This document shows, one piece after another, positions 35,550 to 44,049 of a stretch of 64,000 nucleotides of DNA. Made by a program: the position numbers and the translations under genes. The DNA comes from Sphingopyxis sp. Lineage in GTDB: Bacteria; Pseudomonadota; Alphaproteobacteria; Sphingomonadales; Sphingomonadaceae. Below the pieces are notes generated by a model, which saw only the letters and a list, made by a program, of their open reading frames with translations, ran no database searches and was not told where the DNA came from. The stretch's first letter is position 1, and each line of letters starts with the position of its first letter. Location: positions 186,001 to 250,000 of the forward strand of contig NZ_JAEULM010000019.1 of NCBI RefSeq assembly GCF_016793825.1. Reading direction: 5' to 3'.

Positions 35550-36893
35550 CTATCCGTTCCAGGCCGCACGCGCCGCGGCGAGCGCGGCATATTTGGGGCT
35601 GTCGATCGCGCATTTGTCGAGCGCGGCGCGGCGCAGCCTCGCCAGCAGGCCGGGTTCGGCCAACGTCGTCTCGCCCGCCAGCAACGCGGTCGCCAATGCC
35701 TTGTCCTCGGCGCACACACCGGCATCCAGGTCGCGCAGCACGATGCCCAGCGCGTTCATCGCGACCACCGCCTCGAACTTCGCATGTCCTTCGGCGGTCT
35801 GCTTGATCGCGCCTTCGATCCAGTCGCGCACCGCCTGCACCATCTCGCGGTTGGTCGGCTCGCCAACCGGAGCGGAGGGCAAGGCGGGAGGCGCCGACAG
35901 TGCCCTCGCCTGCTCTTCCGCCGGCGCTTCTTCACCCAGGAGCCCGATCAGGTCGAGTTCCTGCTCGGCGGTTCGCCGCCCGACAACGACGCGCTCGACC
36001 GTCGCATCCGCGCCGCTGCGCCACGCCTGCCCCATCTGCAAGCAGCCAAGCGCCCACCAGAGGGTGCGATAGACGAGCCAGAACCGGAAGCGGGTGCGAT
36101 CGACCTTGCCGCCGCCTGCCGCCTCATAGGCCGCAAAATAATCCTCGAGACTGCCGACCCCGAATGCAGGCCGGTCGAGCTGGCCAAAGCGCCACACCGT
36201 CATGCAGCCAAAGGCGATATCCTCGTGCGCGTCGCCGAGATGCGCCAGTTCCCAGTCAAGCACCGCGGCGAGTCCATCTGCACCCACCATCACATTGCCC
36301 ATCCGGTAATCGCCATGGACCAGCACGGGTTCGGCGGCCGCGGGCAGATGATCCTCGCACCAGCGGATCGCCAGCGCGATGGCCGGACGGTCGCCGCCAT
36401 AAGACAGAAAACGTGCCTTGAGCTCGGCGAGTGCGTCGGCCGTGTCCATCACCGGGATCGCATCGGGAATCGTCGCGCGCGGGATCGCATGGATGCGCGC
36501 CAGTTCGCGTCCGAGATCGGCCAGCAGCGACGGCGGAGGTGCGGCCAATATCCTCGCAGGGTTCACCTCGGCGACGACGCGCCGCATCACATAGCCGGTG
36601 CCGAGCCCATCGCCATCGGTCAGGACGCCGACGACCTCGGGCGCCTTCACCCCCGCCTCATGCGCCGCGGCGACCAGCGCCGCTTCGTCCGCATGGCTAT
36701 AGGGCCGGCCCTCCATATATTCTGCCGAGGGGGCGCGGCGCAGCACATAGCCGTTCGAGCCATCGGGGCCCGCCCAGTCGAACGCCCAGCTTTCCATGTT
36801 CGCGCCGCCCGACAGGCGACCAAGACCGGCAAGCGCGCCCGGGCCGGCGATGCGGGTCATGACGGCGGACAGGGGCAGGCTAAGCTCGGTCAT
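35550..36893 (-). CDS. APH-type acyl-CoA kinase fused to a DUF6285 (LvaB)-like domain
   Basis: 447 residues. Residues 1-320 are an aminoglycoside-phosphotransferase-type kinase with VLVHGDYRMGNVMVGADG (His193-Gly-Asp and Asn200) and AAVLDWELAHLGD. A Pro/Ala linker follows, and residues 346-447 form a second helical domain (REMVQAVRDWIEGAIKQ, RRAALDKCAIDSPKYAAL) that fits the DUF6285 pattern. In Pseudomonas putida the kinase LvaA and the small protein LvaB are separate and together phosphorylate 4-hydroxyvaleryl-CoA. Here they appear fused, and an LvaC-like dehydrogenase follows. No Shine-Dalgarno is seen before the ATG. Confidence 0.8.
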   Translation of the reverse strand: MTELSLPLSAVMTRIAGPGALAGLGRLSGGANMESWAFDWAGPDGSNGYVLRRAPSAEYMEGRPYSHADEAALVAAAHEAGVKAPEVVGVLTDGDGLGTGYVMRRVVAEVNPARILAAPPPSLLADLGRELARIHAIPRATIPDAIPVMDTADALAELKARFLSYGGDRPAIALAIRWCEDHLPAAAEPVLVHGDYRMGNVMVGADGLAAVLDWELAHLGDAHEDIAFGCMTVWRFGQLDRPAFGVGSLEDYFAAYEAAGGGKVDRTRFRFWLVYRTLWWALGCLQMGQAWRSGADATVERVVVGRRTAEQELDLIGLLGEEAPAEEQARALSAPPALPSAPVGEPTNREMVQAVRDWIEGAIKQTAEGHAKFEAVVAMNALGIVLRDLDAGVCAEDKALATALLAGETTLAEPGLLARLRRAALDKCAIDSPKYAALAAARAAWNG

Positions 36894-36912
36894 GGGGGCA
36901 TAGTGCTTGCAG

Positions 36913-36928
36913 TTTACGTAAGCGGCAA
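36913..36928 (-). promoter_or_regulatory. Candidate operator TTTACGTAAGCGGCAA
   Basis: It lies 20 bases upstream of the kinase ATG. The left half (TTTACGT) matches the stronger site at 42244-42259 before etfB. The right half is degenerate, so it is a weaker candidate for the same regulator. No regulator gene is present in the window. Confidence 0.45.
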
Positions 36929-37050
36929 GTGGCCAATTGCACCTTGTCGTGTGTCGGCACGGCGGGACGTCACTGATGCGGCGCAATTCGCGCGGCTTTT
37001 GAAGGGGAAGGCCGACCGGTCGGAGATCGGCAAGTCAGGAAAGTGACAAT

Positions 37051-37071
37051 CTTGCCGCAACCGGCGGCAAG
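37051..37071 (-). terminator. Hairpin after the 37076 gene
   Basis: CTTGCCGC, 5-base loop, GCGGCAAG, five bases past the stop codon, followed on the minus strand by ATTGTC. A plausible terminator of weak type; the T-run is poor. Confidence 0.4.
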
Positions 37072-37075
37072 CGCC

Positions 37076-37726
37076 TCAGCGACGCAAATTCCGCATATGG
37101 CCGTCGTACCATTTGCCGGCGAAATGCAGCCCCCAGGCCAGCGGCACGATCAGCACCATCCAGCCCCACCAGTCGATTCGCTCGATCAGCCGATCATCGG
37201 CGTGCGAAAAGAAAGCCATAAGGATGACCGGTGCGACCAGCGCGACCGATCCGATCTGGAACCAATTCCGCCCGCTGCCCAGACGAACCGGATCGATCGG
37301 CAGCGGCGCGCGCGTCCGCACGGCATTTTCGATGGCGTCGCGGCGGCGACGCCACCCTCCCAGATAGTCCCACGCCTCGATCCCCAGCAGCCCGACCTCG
37401 ACCACGAAGACGCCGATTCCGATCGCCGGTCCGTGAAACCGCTGCGGAATCGCCGTAAGGTCGAGCAACCAGCCGCCGCCAAAGACGAGGACCAGCAACG
37501 CCCCGACACCCCACGCCGCCTGCACCGGGATCGACGCGATCATCGCGTCGACATGGGCCTCGACGTCGGCGCGCCATCGCGCGACCTCGTCCGCGCGGAC
37601 CCCGCGCGCGCGGCCGTCGCGCGCGCGATAGGCCGGTCCCATCGCGGTGTCGACGAACCAGCGATCATATCGCCGTAGCTCGGTCTCCCGGATCTGCCGT
37701 TTCTGATAGTCGCTGACGAAGGCCAT
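37076..37726 (-). CDS. Membrane protein with four helices, unknown function
   Basis: 216 residues. The N-terminal 65 are soluble and charged (YQKRQIRETELRRYDRWFVD), then four hydrophobic segments follow (about 67-88, 95-115, 150-170 and 183-200). The middle loop is basic (YLGGWRRRRDAIENAVRTRA). No family is recognised. It has a strong RBS (GGAGGGGAG) before the ATG at 37726 and seems to be a single-gene unit ending in a hairpin. Confidence 0.72.
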   Translation of the reverse strand: MAFVSDYQKRQIRETELRRYDRWFVDTAMGPAYRARDGRARGVRADEVARWRADVEAHVDAMIASIPVQAAWGVGALLVLVFGGGWLLDLTAIPQRFHGPAIGIGVFVVEVGLLGIEAWDYLGGWRRRRDAIENAVRTRAPLPIDPVRLGSGRNWFQIGSVALVAPVILMAFFSHADDRLIERIDWWGWMVLIVPLAWGLHFAGKWYDGHMRNLRR

Positions 37727-37843
37727 GCTACTCCCCTCCCGCGGCCCTCTCCCGCAGCCCACGGCAGCCTATGTCTGCAAGATTACCATCCGAATAATCC
37801 AGCGGACTTGACGCTCCCACTCTCCCGTGCAGAACGTATCGCA

Positions 37844-38686
37844 ATGGCTCGCACATATTCCATGTCCTTCGTCGTACTTTTCCTGGCCGCTACGTCACTC
37901 GCCGCAACCTCTCTCAGAGCTTCCGAAGCTCCTGTGCTGACGCCATCGACGCCGTGGAAGGTCGATTATGCGGACGAAGAGTGCCGGCTACTGCGCACCT
38001 TCGGAACCGGCGACGACGCGGTCACGATGCGCCTCGCGCGTGGATCGGGCCTACAAAGCTTTGACATGGTAATCGCCGGAGCACATGTCCCGCGCCTCGG
38101 CAGAGACGTGAAGGTCAGGATGCAGTTGGACCCACAGCAAGCGTCCGCCGAATTTGACGGCTATTCAATGGGAGTACCCAAGCGTCCGGAACGATTCATT
38201 CGCTGGTACGACGGGGACCCGCAAATTCTGGCAGGAATCACCAACAACCAGAAGATACGTCTTACCGCCGACAACAAGCTCGACATCACGATGCTTTGGT
38301 CGGACGGAAAGGCGGCGCTTGCAGCCCTGCAGACCTGCCACGACGACCTGCTGAAAGGATGGGGTGTGGATATCGACGCGGTTCACGCGTTGAAGGAACA
38401 ACCCATGCCGGATGGATCGCCGGCGCGATGGGTGGCCACCGACGACTACCCGCTCGAAGAGCTGCGCCGCGATATCCAAGGGACAGTGGCATTCCAGCTC
38501 AAGATCGACAGCAAGGGCGCAGTGGAGAATTGCCTGATTCTGCACAGCAGCAAGTCGGCGGTTCTCGACCAGCTTGCATGCAAGCTGCTGCGCGAACGGG
38601 CGAAGTTCAAGCCAGCGCGCGATGCGAACGACCAGCCCGTGGCCAGTTTTTATGTCAACCGCGTGCGCTGGCAGATTCCTCAATAA
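37844..38686 (+). CDS. Exported TonB-C-domain protein, copy 1
   Basis: About 280 residues with a signal peptide. The N-terminal domain begins PWKVDYADEECRLLRTFGTG, and the C-terminal TonB-C-like domain includes GTVAFQLKIDSKGAVENCLI and ERAKFKPARDANDQPV. There is no Pro-rich linker or N-terminal anchor as in true TonB, so it is probably a periplasmic relative. The start is uncertain: ATG 37844 is the best signal-peptide start, without a Shine-Dalgarno; the frame opens with TTG at 37808. A paralogue lies at 39499-40416. Confidence 0.75.
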   Translation: MARTYSMSFVVLFLAATSLAATSLRASEAPVLTPSTPWKVDYADEECRLLRTFGTGDDAVTMRLARGSGLQSFDMVIAGAHVPRLGRDVKVRMQLDPQQASAEFDGYSMGVPKRPERFIRWYDGDPQILAGITNNQKIRLTADNKLDITMLWSDGKAALAALQTCHDDLLKGWGVDIDAVHALKEQPMPDGSPARWVATDDYPLEELRRDIQGTVAFQLKIDSKGAVENCLILHSSKSAVLDQLACKLLRERAKFKPARDANDQPVASFYVNRVRWQIPQ

Positions 38687-38701
38687 TCGGGCCGGCCGGG
38701 A

Positions 38702-39484
38702 TCAACCCGCGCGCTCACGACCGCGCTGCATGACCGCGACGCGCCTTGCCTCGACATCAGCGGCGCTGACCTGGCGGTTGGCCGCCGACGTCGTTCGATG
38801 CTCGAACGCCAGCGCCTCGCCCAAGGACAGGCCGTAGCCATCGTCGATCAGCCGCTTGTACGGCCGTATCATCGCCGGATCGATGCCCGCGATGTCGCGC
38901 GCAATCGCATGCGCCGCGGGCAACAGCGCTTCGGGCGCGACCACGCGGTTGACCAGACCCCAGTCGCAAGCCGCCTGCGCATCGAGGAAATTCCCGGTCA
39001 GCGACAGTTCCTTGGCGCGGCCGATGCCGATGATGCGCGACAGTTTCTGCGACAGGCCCCATCCGGGGAGGATGCCCACGCGCGCATGCGTATCGGCGAA
39101 GCGCGCGTTGGTCGAGGCGATCAATATGTCGCACGCCAGCGCCACCTCGAATCCGCCCGTGATCGCGACGCCGTTGATCGCGCCGATGACCGGTTGCGGG
39201 CACAGCTCGATCGCCTTGACCGGGTTTTCGTCGGCCCCATCGGCATTGGCTGCGCCAAGATTGGTCGTATCGGCGCCGAGTTCCTTGAGGTCGAGCCCGG
39301 CGGTAAACGCCCGCTCGCCGGCGCCGGTCAGCACGATCGCACGCACCGCCTCGTCACCGGCCAGTTCGCGCATCGCCGCCGCGAGATCGGCACGCAGCGC
39401 CCGCGACAAAGCATTCATCGCCTCGGGTCGGTTGAGCGTGACGGTCGCGATGCCTTCGTCGCGGGTGACAAGAACCAAAGCCAT
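38702..39484 (-). CDS. Enoyl-CoA hydratase/isomerase family protein
   Basis: 260 residues, crotonase fold. It shows ATVTLNRPEAMNALSRAL, the oxyanion-hole region GAGERAFTAGLDLKELG, and ITGGFEVALACDILIAS, which keeps the first catalytic Glu. The second is replaced: RFADTHARVGILPGWG has His where E. coli/rat hydratases have Glu. It may therefore be an isomerase, hydrolase or other crotonase rather than a full hydratase. It starts 14 bases after the second TonB-C gene. Confidence 0.85.
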   Translation of the reverse strand: MALVLVTRDEGIATVTLNRPEAMNALSRALRADLAAAMRELAGDEAVRAIVLTGAGERAFTAGLDLKELGADTTNLGAANADGADENPVKAIELCPQPVIGAINGVAITGGFEVALACDILIASTNARFADTHARVGILPGWGLSQKLSRIIGIGRAKELSLTGNFLDAQAACDWGLVNRVVAPEALLPAAHAIARDIAGIDPAMIRPYKRLIDDGYGLSLGEALAFEHRTTSAANRQVSAADVEARRVAVMQRGRERAG

Positions 39485-39498
39485 CGTGCGCGTCGCCC

Positions 39499-40416
39499 CT
39501 ATATATGGAATGTAACCGAATTCAGCCAATAGGATGGCATTGGTCGTCCGTCGGCGTCGAGCGCGGGCTCGAACTTCGCGCGGCGCATGATCGCCGCGCA
39601 CACGGCGTCGTCGAATTGCTTGGGTCGGGTCGATTGCTGAATATGGCATGCTGTCGGCGCACCCGCGGCATCGACATTCAGACGAAACTGTACGATCGCG
39701 CGTTTTCCCATCGCCAACATCGAGGATGGATAATCCCCCGGCGTCACCCAATTGCGCGGGTCGCTCTTCGGCGTGACCGGCCGGGTCGATCCCGCATGCC
39801 GGGCAACGTCGATACCCCAGTGGGTCAGCAATTCGTTCGTGCATGTGCGAAGCGCCGCGAGCGGACCGCCGAGCGGCCCGGTCTCGAGAATGAAAGGTTC
39901 GCGGATCGAGCGCCTGACCGAGATGAAGGTAATTGCCTCTTCCTGCTCGGGTGTGACCTCCGACCAGCGGAACTGGAACTCGCCGGCTTTCAGTGCCGCT
40001 TCATAGGCGGCCATCTCCTGCGGTGACCGCGCCACGACGCGAACATTGCCGCGCAGGATCAGGGCCGGCTGCTTGTCGGCGGCGGTCGCGGGGTAGAATT
40101 CGACCTCCTGCTCGGTCTCGGACGGACCGAACAGGATGCGCACGACACCCTGATTGAGGCTGGTTCCCGCCGGTTTTCCAATGAAGCTGATGCGCAGCGC
40201 ATCGCCCGGCCGATAGCGTTCGGCGATGAAAGCGACCTGTTGATCGCCCTCACCGAAGACCCGGCTCATGCGGCAACTGTCGTCGGCATAATGGACATTC
40301 CATTTGGAGACTGGTTGCAAACGCAGCGGCTCTTTCGGCGCGCTCGCGGCCCCGACCGGCAACAGCAAGGCAGCGGCACCGGCAGCGCAGGACAATCGAT
40401 AAGCTCTTTTCGTCAT
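39499..40416 (-). CDS. Exported TonB-C-domain protein, copy 2
   Basis: 305 residues with a signal peptide ([18 protein letters not shown]). It is a diverged paralogue of the gene at 37844: [20 protein letters not shown] matches PWKVDYADEECRLLRTFGTG, and its C-terminal domain ([40 protein letters not shown]) is again TonB-C-like. Two such copies flank the crotonase gene in opposite orientation. Role unknown; likely periplasmic. Confidence 0.78.
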   Translation of the reverse strand: MTKRAYRLSCAAGAAALLLPVGAASAPKEPLRLQPVSKWNVHYADDSCRMSRVFGEGDQQVAFIAERYRPGDALRISFIGKPAGTSLNQGVVRILFGPSETEQEVEFYPATAADKQPALILRGNVRVVARSPQEMAAYEAALKAGEFQFRWSEVTPEQEEAITFISVRRSIREPFILETGPLGGPLAALRTCTNELLTHWGIDVARHAGSTRPVTPKSDPRNWVTPGDYPSSMLAMGKRAIVQFRLNVDAAGAPTACHIQQSTRPKQFDDAVCAAIMRRAKFEPALDADGRPMPSYWLNSVTFHI

Positions 40417-40465
40417 GCGACAAACTTGCCGCCCGATGCACCGAAGTGCAAGCGCGGGACAAAGA

Positions 40466-40503
40466 AAAGGGGCAGTCCCGCCGGGACCGCCCCTCTTTTC
40501 GAA
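40466..40503 (-). terminator. Rho-independent terminator of etfBA
   Basis: Read on the minus strand: AGGGGCGGTCCC, three-base loop, GGGACTGCCCCT (one G-T pair), then TTTCTTTG, 16 bases after the etfA stop. A good bidirectional-looking terminator. Confidence 0.85.
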
Positions 40504-40518
40504 CCATGGTGCGATCGC

Positions 40519-41448
40519 TTAGATCTTGCCGGTCAGCTCCGGAACGGCGTTGAACAGATCGGCGACGAGGCCGAAGTCGGCGACCTGGAAGATCGGGGCG
40601 TCCTCGTCCTTGTTGATCGCGACGATCGTCTTCGAATCCTTCATGCCGGCGAGGTGCTGGATCGCGCCCGAGATGCCGATCGCGAAATACACTTCCGGCG
40701 CGACGATCTTGCCGGTCTGGCCGACCTGATAGTCGTTGGGAACATAGCCCGCGTCGACCGCGGCGCGGCTGGCGCCGAGCGCGGCGCCGAGCTTGTCGGC
40801 GAGCGGGACGATCACTTCCTGATATTTCTCGCTCGACCCCAGCGCGCGGCCACCCGACACGATGATCTTGGCCGAGGTCAGCTCGGGACGGTCCTGCTTG
40901 GCGATTTCGGCACCAACGAAGCTCGAGATGCCGGCGTCGCCGCCAGCCGAAACGGCTTCAACAGTGCCCGAACCGCCGGTGCTGGCAGCCTTTTCGAAGG
41001 CGGTGCCGCGAATGGTCAGGACCAGCTTCGCATCCGAGCTTTCGACGGTCGCAATCGCGTTGCCGGCGTAGATCGGGCGGGTGAAGGTCTTCGGACCCTC
41101 GACCGACAGGATTTCGCTGATCTGCATCACGTCGAGCAGGGCAGCGACGCGCGGCGCGATATTCTTGCCGGTGGTGGTCGCAGGCGCAACGAACGCATCG
41201 TGGCTCGCCATCAGCTCGGCGACGAGCGGCGCGATATTCTCGGGCAGGTTGTGACCGAAGGCGGCGTTGTCGGCGACATGCACCTTCTGCACACCGGCGA
41301 TCCCGGCGGCAGCCTTCGCAACGCCATCGACGCCGGAACCGGCAACGAGCAGATGGACTTCGCCGAGCTTCGAGGCGGCGGTCACCGCGGCGAGCGTGGC
41401 ATCCTTGACGGCGCTGCCGTCATGTTCGACCCAAACGAGCGTTTTCAT
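40519..41448 (-). CDS. etfA: Electron transfer flavoprotein alpha subunit
   Basis: 309 residues. EtfAB carries electrons from acyl-CoA dehydrogenases to the quinone pool through EtfQO. The FAD site lies in [40 protein letters not shown] and [20 protein letters not shown]. It overlaps etfB by 4 bases (ATGA). It ends at the terminator at 40466. It should serve the dehydrogenase at 34234 among others. Confidence 0.96.
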   Translation of the reverse strand: MKTLVWVEHDGSAVKDATLAAVTAASKLGEVHLLVAGSGVDGVAKAAAGIAGVQKVHVADNAAFGHNLPENIAPLVAELMASHDAFVAPATTTGKNIAPRVAALLDVMQISEILSVEGPKTFTRPIYAGNAIATVESSDAKLVLTIRGTAFEKAASTGGSGTVEAVSAGGDAGISSFVGAEIAKQDRPELTSAKIIVSGGRALGSSEKYQEVIVPLADKLGAALGASRAAVDAGYVPNDYQVGQTGKIVAPEVYFAIGISGAIQHLAGMKDSKTIVAINKDEDAPIFQVADFGLVADLFNAVPELTGKI

Positions 41449-42194
41449 GAATGCACTCCCATCGCCTTCAGCTTGGCAACCAGTTCATCGACATCGGCGA
41501 CCTTGACGCCGGCCGAGCGGACGGGCGGTTCCGAGACCTTGACCGTCTTGACGCGCGGGGCCGTGTCGACGCCGTAGTCGGCGGGCGACTTGGTATCGAG
41601 CGGCTTCGACTTCGCCTTCATGATGTTCGGCAGCGAGGCATAGCGCGGCTCGTTCAGGCGAAGGTCGGTGGTGACGATCGCGGGAAGCTTCAGCTTCACC
41701 GTTTCGAGACCGCCGTCGACTTCGCGGGTCACGCTGACATGGTCGCCCTCCACGTTCACCGCGCTGGCAAAAGTGCCCTGCGGCCAGCCGGTCAGCGCAG
41801 CGAGCATCTGGCCGGTCTGGTTGTTGTCGCCGTCGATCGCCTGCTTGCCGAGGATCACGAGACCCGGCGCTTCGGCGTCGGCAATCGCCTTGAAGATCTT
41901 GGCGAGCGCCAGCGGCTCGACCTCATCGTCGGTCTGCACCAGGATCGCACGGTCGGCGCCCATCGCGAGCGCGGTGCGCAGCGCTTCCTGCGCCTTCGCC
42001 GGGCCGACGGACACGGCAACGATCTCGGTCGCGACGCCCTTTTCCTTCAGGCGGATCGCTTCTTCGATACCGATCTCGTCGAACGGGTTCATCGACATCT
42101 TCACATTGGCCAGGTCAACGCCCGTGCCGTCGGACTTCACCCGAGGCTTCACGTTGTAATCGAGCACCCGCTTCACGGGGACGAGGATTTTCAT
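41445..42194 (-). CDS. etfB: Electron transfer flavoprotein beta subunit
   Basis: 249 residues, the partner of EtfA. It opens with [20 protein letters not shown] and contains [18 protein letters not shown] and [19 protein letters not shown], all diagnostic. The ATG at 42194 has AGGAGC upstream; the frame extends 33 bases further, but this start is the family norm. A TTTACGT-type operator lies at 42244-42259, and sucC ends 108 bases upstream. Confidence 0.96.
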   Translation of the reverse strand: MKILVPVKRVLDYNVKPRVKSDGTGVDLANVKMSMNPFDEIGIEEAIRLKEKGVATEIVAVSVGPAKAQEALRTALAMGADRAILVQTDDEVEPLALAKIFKAIADAEAPGLVILGKQAIDGDNNQTGQMLAALTGWPQGTFASAVNVEGDHVSVTREVDGGLETVKLKLPAIVTTDLRLNEPRYASLPNIMKAKSKPLDTKSPADYGVDTAPRVKTVKVSEPPVRSAGVKVADVDELVAKLKAMGVHS

Positions 42195-42243
42195 GGCTTT
42201 AAAAGCTCCTCTCAACAAATTGTGCACTGCGTCATAGTTGCGG

Positions 42244-42259
42244 TTTACGTAAACGTCAA
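42244..42259 (-). promoter_or_regulatory. Candidate LiuR-type operator before etfB
   Basis: TTTACGTAAACGTCAA, an inverted repeat TT(T/G)ACGT-AA-ACGT(C/A)AA, sits 50 bases upstream of etfB. It resembles the MerR-family LiuR motif reported for branched-chain and fatty-acid genes in Proteobacteria. The LiuR link is from memory of that motif. Confidence 0.6.
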
Positions 42260-42302
42260 CTAGCAGTCCCTCCCCTCCCTCACGGGGAGGGGATGTGGAT
42301 TA

Positions 42303-43511
42303 TCAGGCCGCCTTGGCAACCTCGGCGACGATCTTCCTTGCCGCGTCACCCAGGTCGTTGGCCGCCACGATCGGCAGGCCCGAATTGGCGAGAATGTCCT
42401 TGCCCTGCTGGACGTTCGTGCCCTCCAGACGGACGACGAGCGGGACCGACAGGTTCACTTCCTTCGCCGCGGCAACGATGCCCTCGGCGATGATGTCGCA
42501 CTTCATGATGCCGCCGAAGATATTGACGAGGATGCCCTCGACCGCCGGGTCCTTCAGGATGATCTTGAACGCCGCCGTCACCTTTTCCTTCGAGGCGCCG
42601 CCGCCGACGTCAAGGAAGTTGGCCGGGAAGGCTCCGTTCAATTTGATGATATCCATCGTCGCCATCGCGAGGCCGGCGCCGTTGACCATGCAGCCGATAT
42701 TGCCGTCGAGCTTGATGTAGGCGAGGTCATATTCCGATGCCTCGACCTCGGCCGGGTCTTCCTCGGTCAGGTCGCGCAGCTCGGCGATATCCTTGTGGCG
42801 GAACATCGCATTGCCGTCGAAGCCCAATTTGGCGTCGAGGACGAGCAGTTCGTCGCCGTTCGCGCCTTCGCAGACCGCGAGCGGGTTGATCTCGATCTGT
42901 TCGGCATCGGTCGCGAGGAAGGCGTTGTAGAGGCCGGCGAGAACCTTGGCCGCCTGCTTGGCGAGGTCGCCGTCGAGTTCGAGCGCCGCGGCAACGCTGC
43001 GGCCGTGGTGCGGCTGCAGGCCCGTCGCGGGGTCGATGGTGATCGTGTGGATCTTGTCGGGCGTGTTGTGCGCGACGGTTTCGATGTCCATCCCGCCTTC
43101 GGTCGAGGCGACCACCGCGATGCGGCTGGTGGCGCGGTCGACGAGGAGCGCGAGATAATATTCCTTTTTGATGTCGGCGCCGTCGGTGATGTAAAGGCGG
43201 TTCACCTGCTTGCCGGCTTCGCCGGTCTGGATCGTCACCAGCGTGTTGCCCAGCATGTCCTTCGCGTGCGCTTCGACTTCCTCGAGCGTCTTGGCGAGGC
43301 GAACGCCGCCCTTTGCGTCGGGGCCGAGTTCCTTGAACTTGCCCTTCCCGCGGCCGCCGGCGTGGATCTGCGACTTCACGACATAGAGCGGCCCGGGGAG
43401 CTGCTTCGCCGCCGCGACGGCTTCTTCTACGCTCATCGCCGCAATGCCCTTGGGGATGGCGACGCCAAATTTCGCGAGCAGTTCTTTCGCCTGATATTCG
43501 TGGATGTTCAT
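42303..43511 (-). CDS. sucC: Succinyl-CoA synthetase (ADP-forming) beta subunit
   Basis: 402 residues. It interconverts succinyl-CoA and succinate with ATP formation in the TCA cycle. ATP-grasp features are [40 protein letters not shown] and the phosphate-loop region [20 protein letters not shown]. The sucD gene that usually follows is not next to it; etfB is. The start at 43511 is the family start. The alpha subunit must be encoded elsewhere. Confidence 0.96.
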   Translation of the reverse strand: MNIHEYQAKELLAKFGVAIPKGIAAMSVEEAVAAAKQLPGPLYVVKSQIHAGGRGKGKFKELGPDAKGGVRLAKTLEEVEAHAKDMLGNTLVTIQTGEAGKQVNRLYITDGADIKKEYYLALLVDRATSRIAVVASTEGGMDIETVAHNTPDKIHTITIDPATGLQPHHGRSVAAALELDGDLAKQAAKVLAGLYNAFLATDAEQIEINPLAVCEGANGDELLVLDAKLGFDGNAMFRHKDIAELRDLTEEDPAEVEASEYDLAYIKLDGNIGCMVNGAGLAMATMDIIKLNGAFPANFLDVGGGASKEKVTAAFKIILKDPAVEGILVNIFGGIMKCDIIAEGIVAAAKEVNLSVPLVVRLEGTNVQQGKDILANSGLPIVAANDLGDAARKIVAEVAKAA

Positions 43512-43629
43512 CGGATCTGCCGGACCTTTCGACTCTGTAAAGGGGGAGAGGATTGGCGCCGCATAAGCACAAGTTGCACGGCAAGGCTACCCCTGCGGCA
43601 ACAAGAGATTCTATCGATCCTCATTCCTC

Positions 43630-43706
43630 CGTCATCCCGGCGAAAGCCGGAATCTCGCCAGTGCACTGAAACGCAAGGGTGAGATCCCGGCCTTCGCCGG
43701 GATGAC
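43630..43706. repeat. Tandem pair of GTCATCCCGGC palindromes
   Basis: Two imperfect hairpins, 43631-43655 (GTCATCCCGGCGAAAGCCGG) and about 43683-43706 (GATCCCGGCCTTCGCCGGGA). The unit resembles the element at 55462-55544. It fills most of the gap upstream of sucC. Confidence 0.78.
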
Positions 43707-43732
43707 AATGGCAGGCTATATGGGTCGGTGGG

Positions 43733-44044
43733 TCAGCGCAGGGCGCAGAGCGCTGCCGAGCTCGTCGTCACCGTCAAAATCTCCGGATCCTTGAGCGCGC
43801 GTACCTTGCGCAGAAACTGATCGAGCGACAGGTCGGTGAGTTGTTTGTCCTTGAGACTGCCCAGCGCCGAGAGGCGGCGAAGCTGCACCAGCGACAGCCG
43901 GTCGACCATGCGTTCGGCCATGCATGCCGACATCGCCTTCGACAGGCCGGCGTTGTTGAGCCCGGTGCGCAGCCGCGTTTCGGGCGTCGCACAGCCGCCG
44001 AGCATCAGCGAGGCGGCGAGCAAGGGAAATATTGCCAGTTTCAT
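43733..44044 (-). CDS. Small lipoprotein of unknown function
   Basis: 103 residues. The lipoprotein signal is LLAASLMLGGCATPETRLRT (lipobox LGGC, Cys18). The mature part is helical (SACMAERMVDRLSLVQLRRL, DLSLDQFLRKVRALKDPE) with two further cysteines, one at the C-terminus (ALCALR). It is 5 bases downstream of the beta-lactamase-like gene on the same strand, so they are likely co-transcribed. No family recognised. Confidence 0.78.
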   Translation of the reverse strand: MKLAIFPLLAASLMLGGCATPETRLRTGLNNAGLSKAMSACMAERMVDRLSLVQLRRLSALGSLKDKQLTDLSLDQFLRKVRALKDPEILTVTTSSAALCALR

Positions 44045-44049
44045 CCGCC

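Noticed and set aside
42271-42293. TCCCCTCC/GGAGGGGA hairpin as the sucC terminator
   Set aside because: The stem is there but no T-run follows on the minus strand; it could still be a hairpin of other kind.
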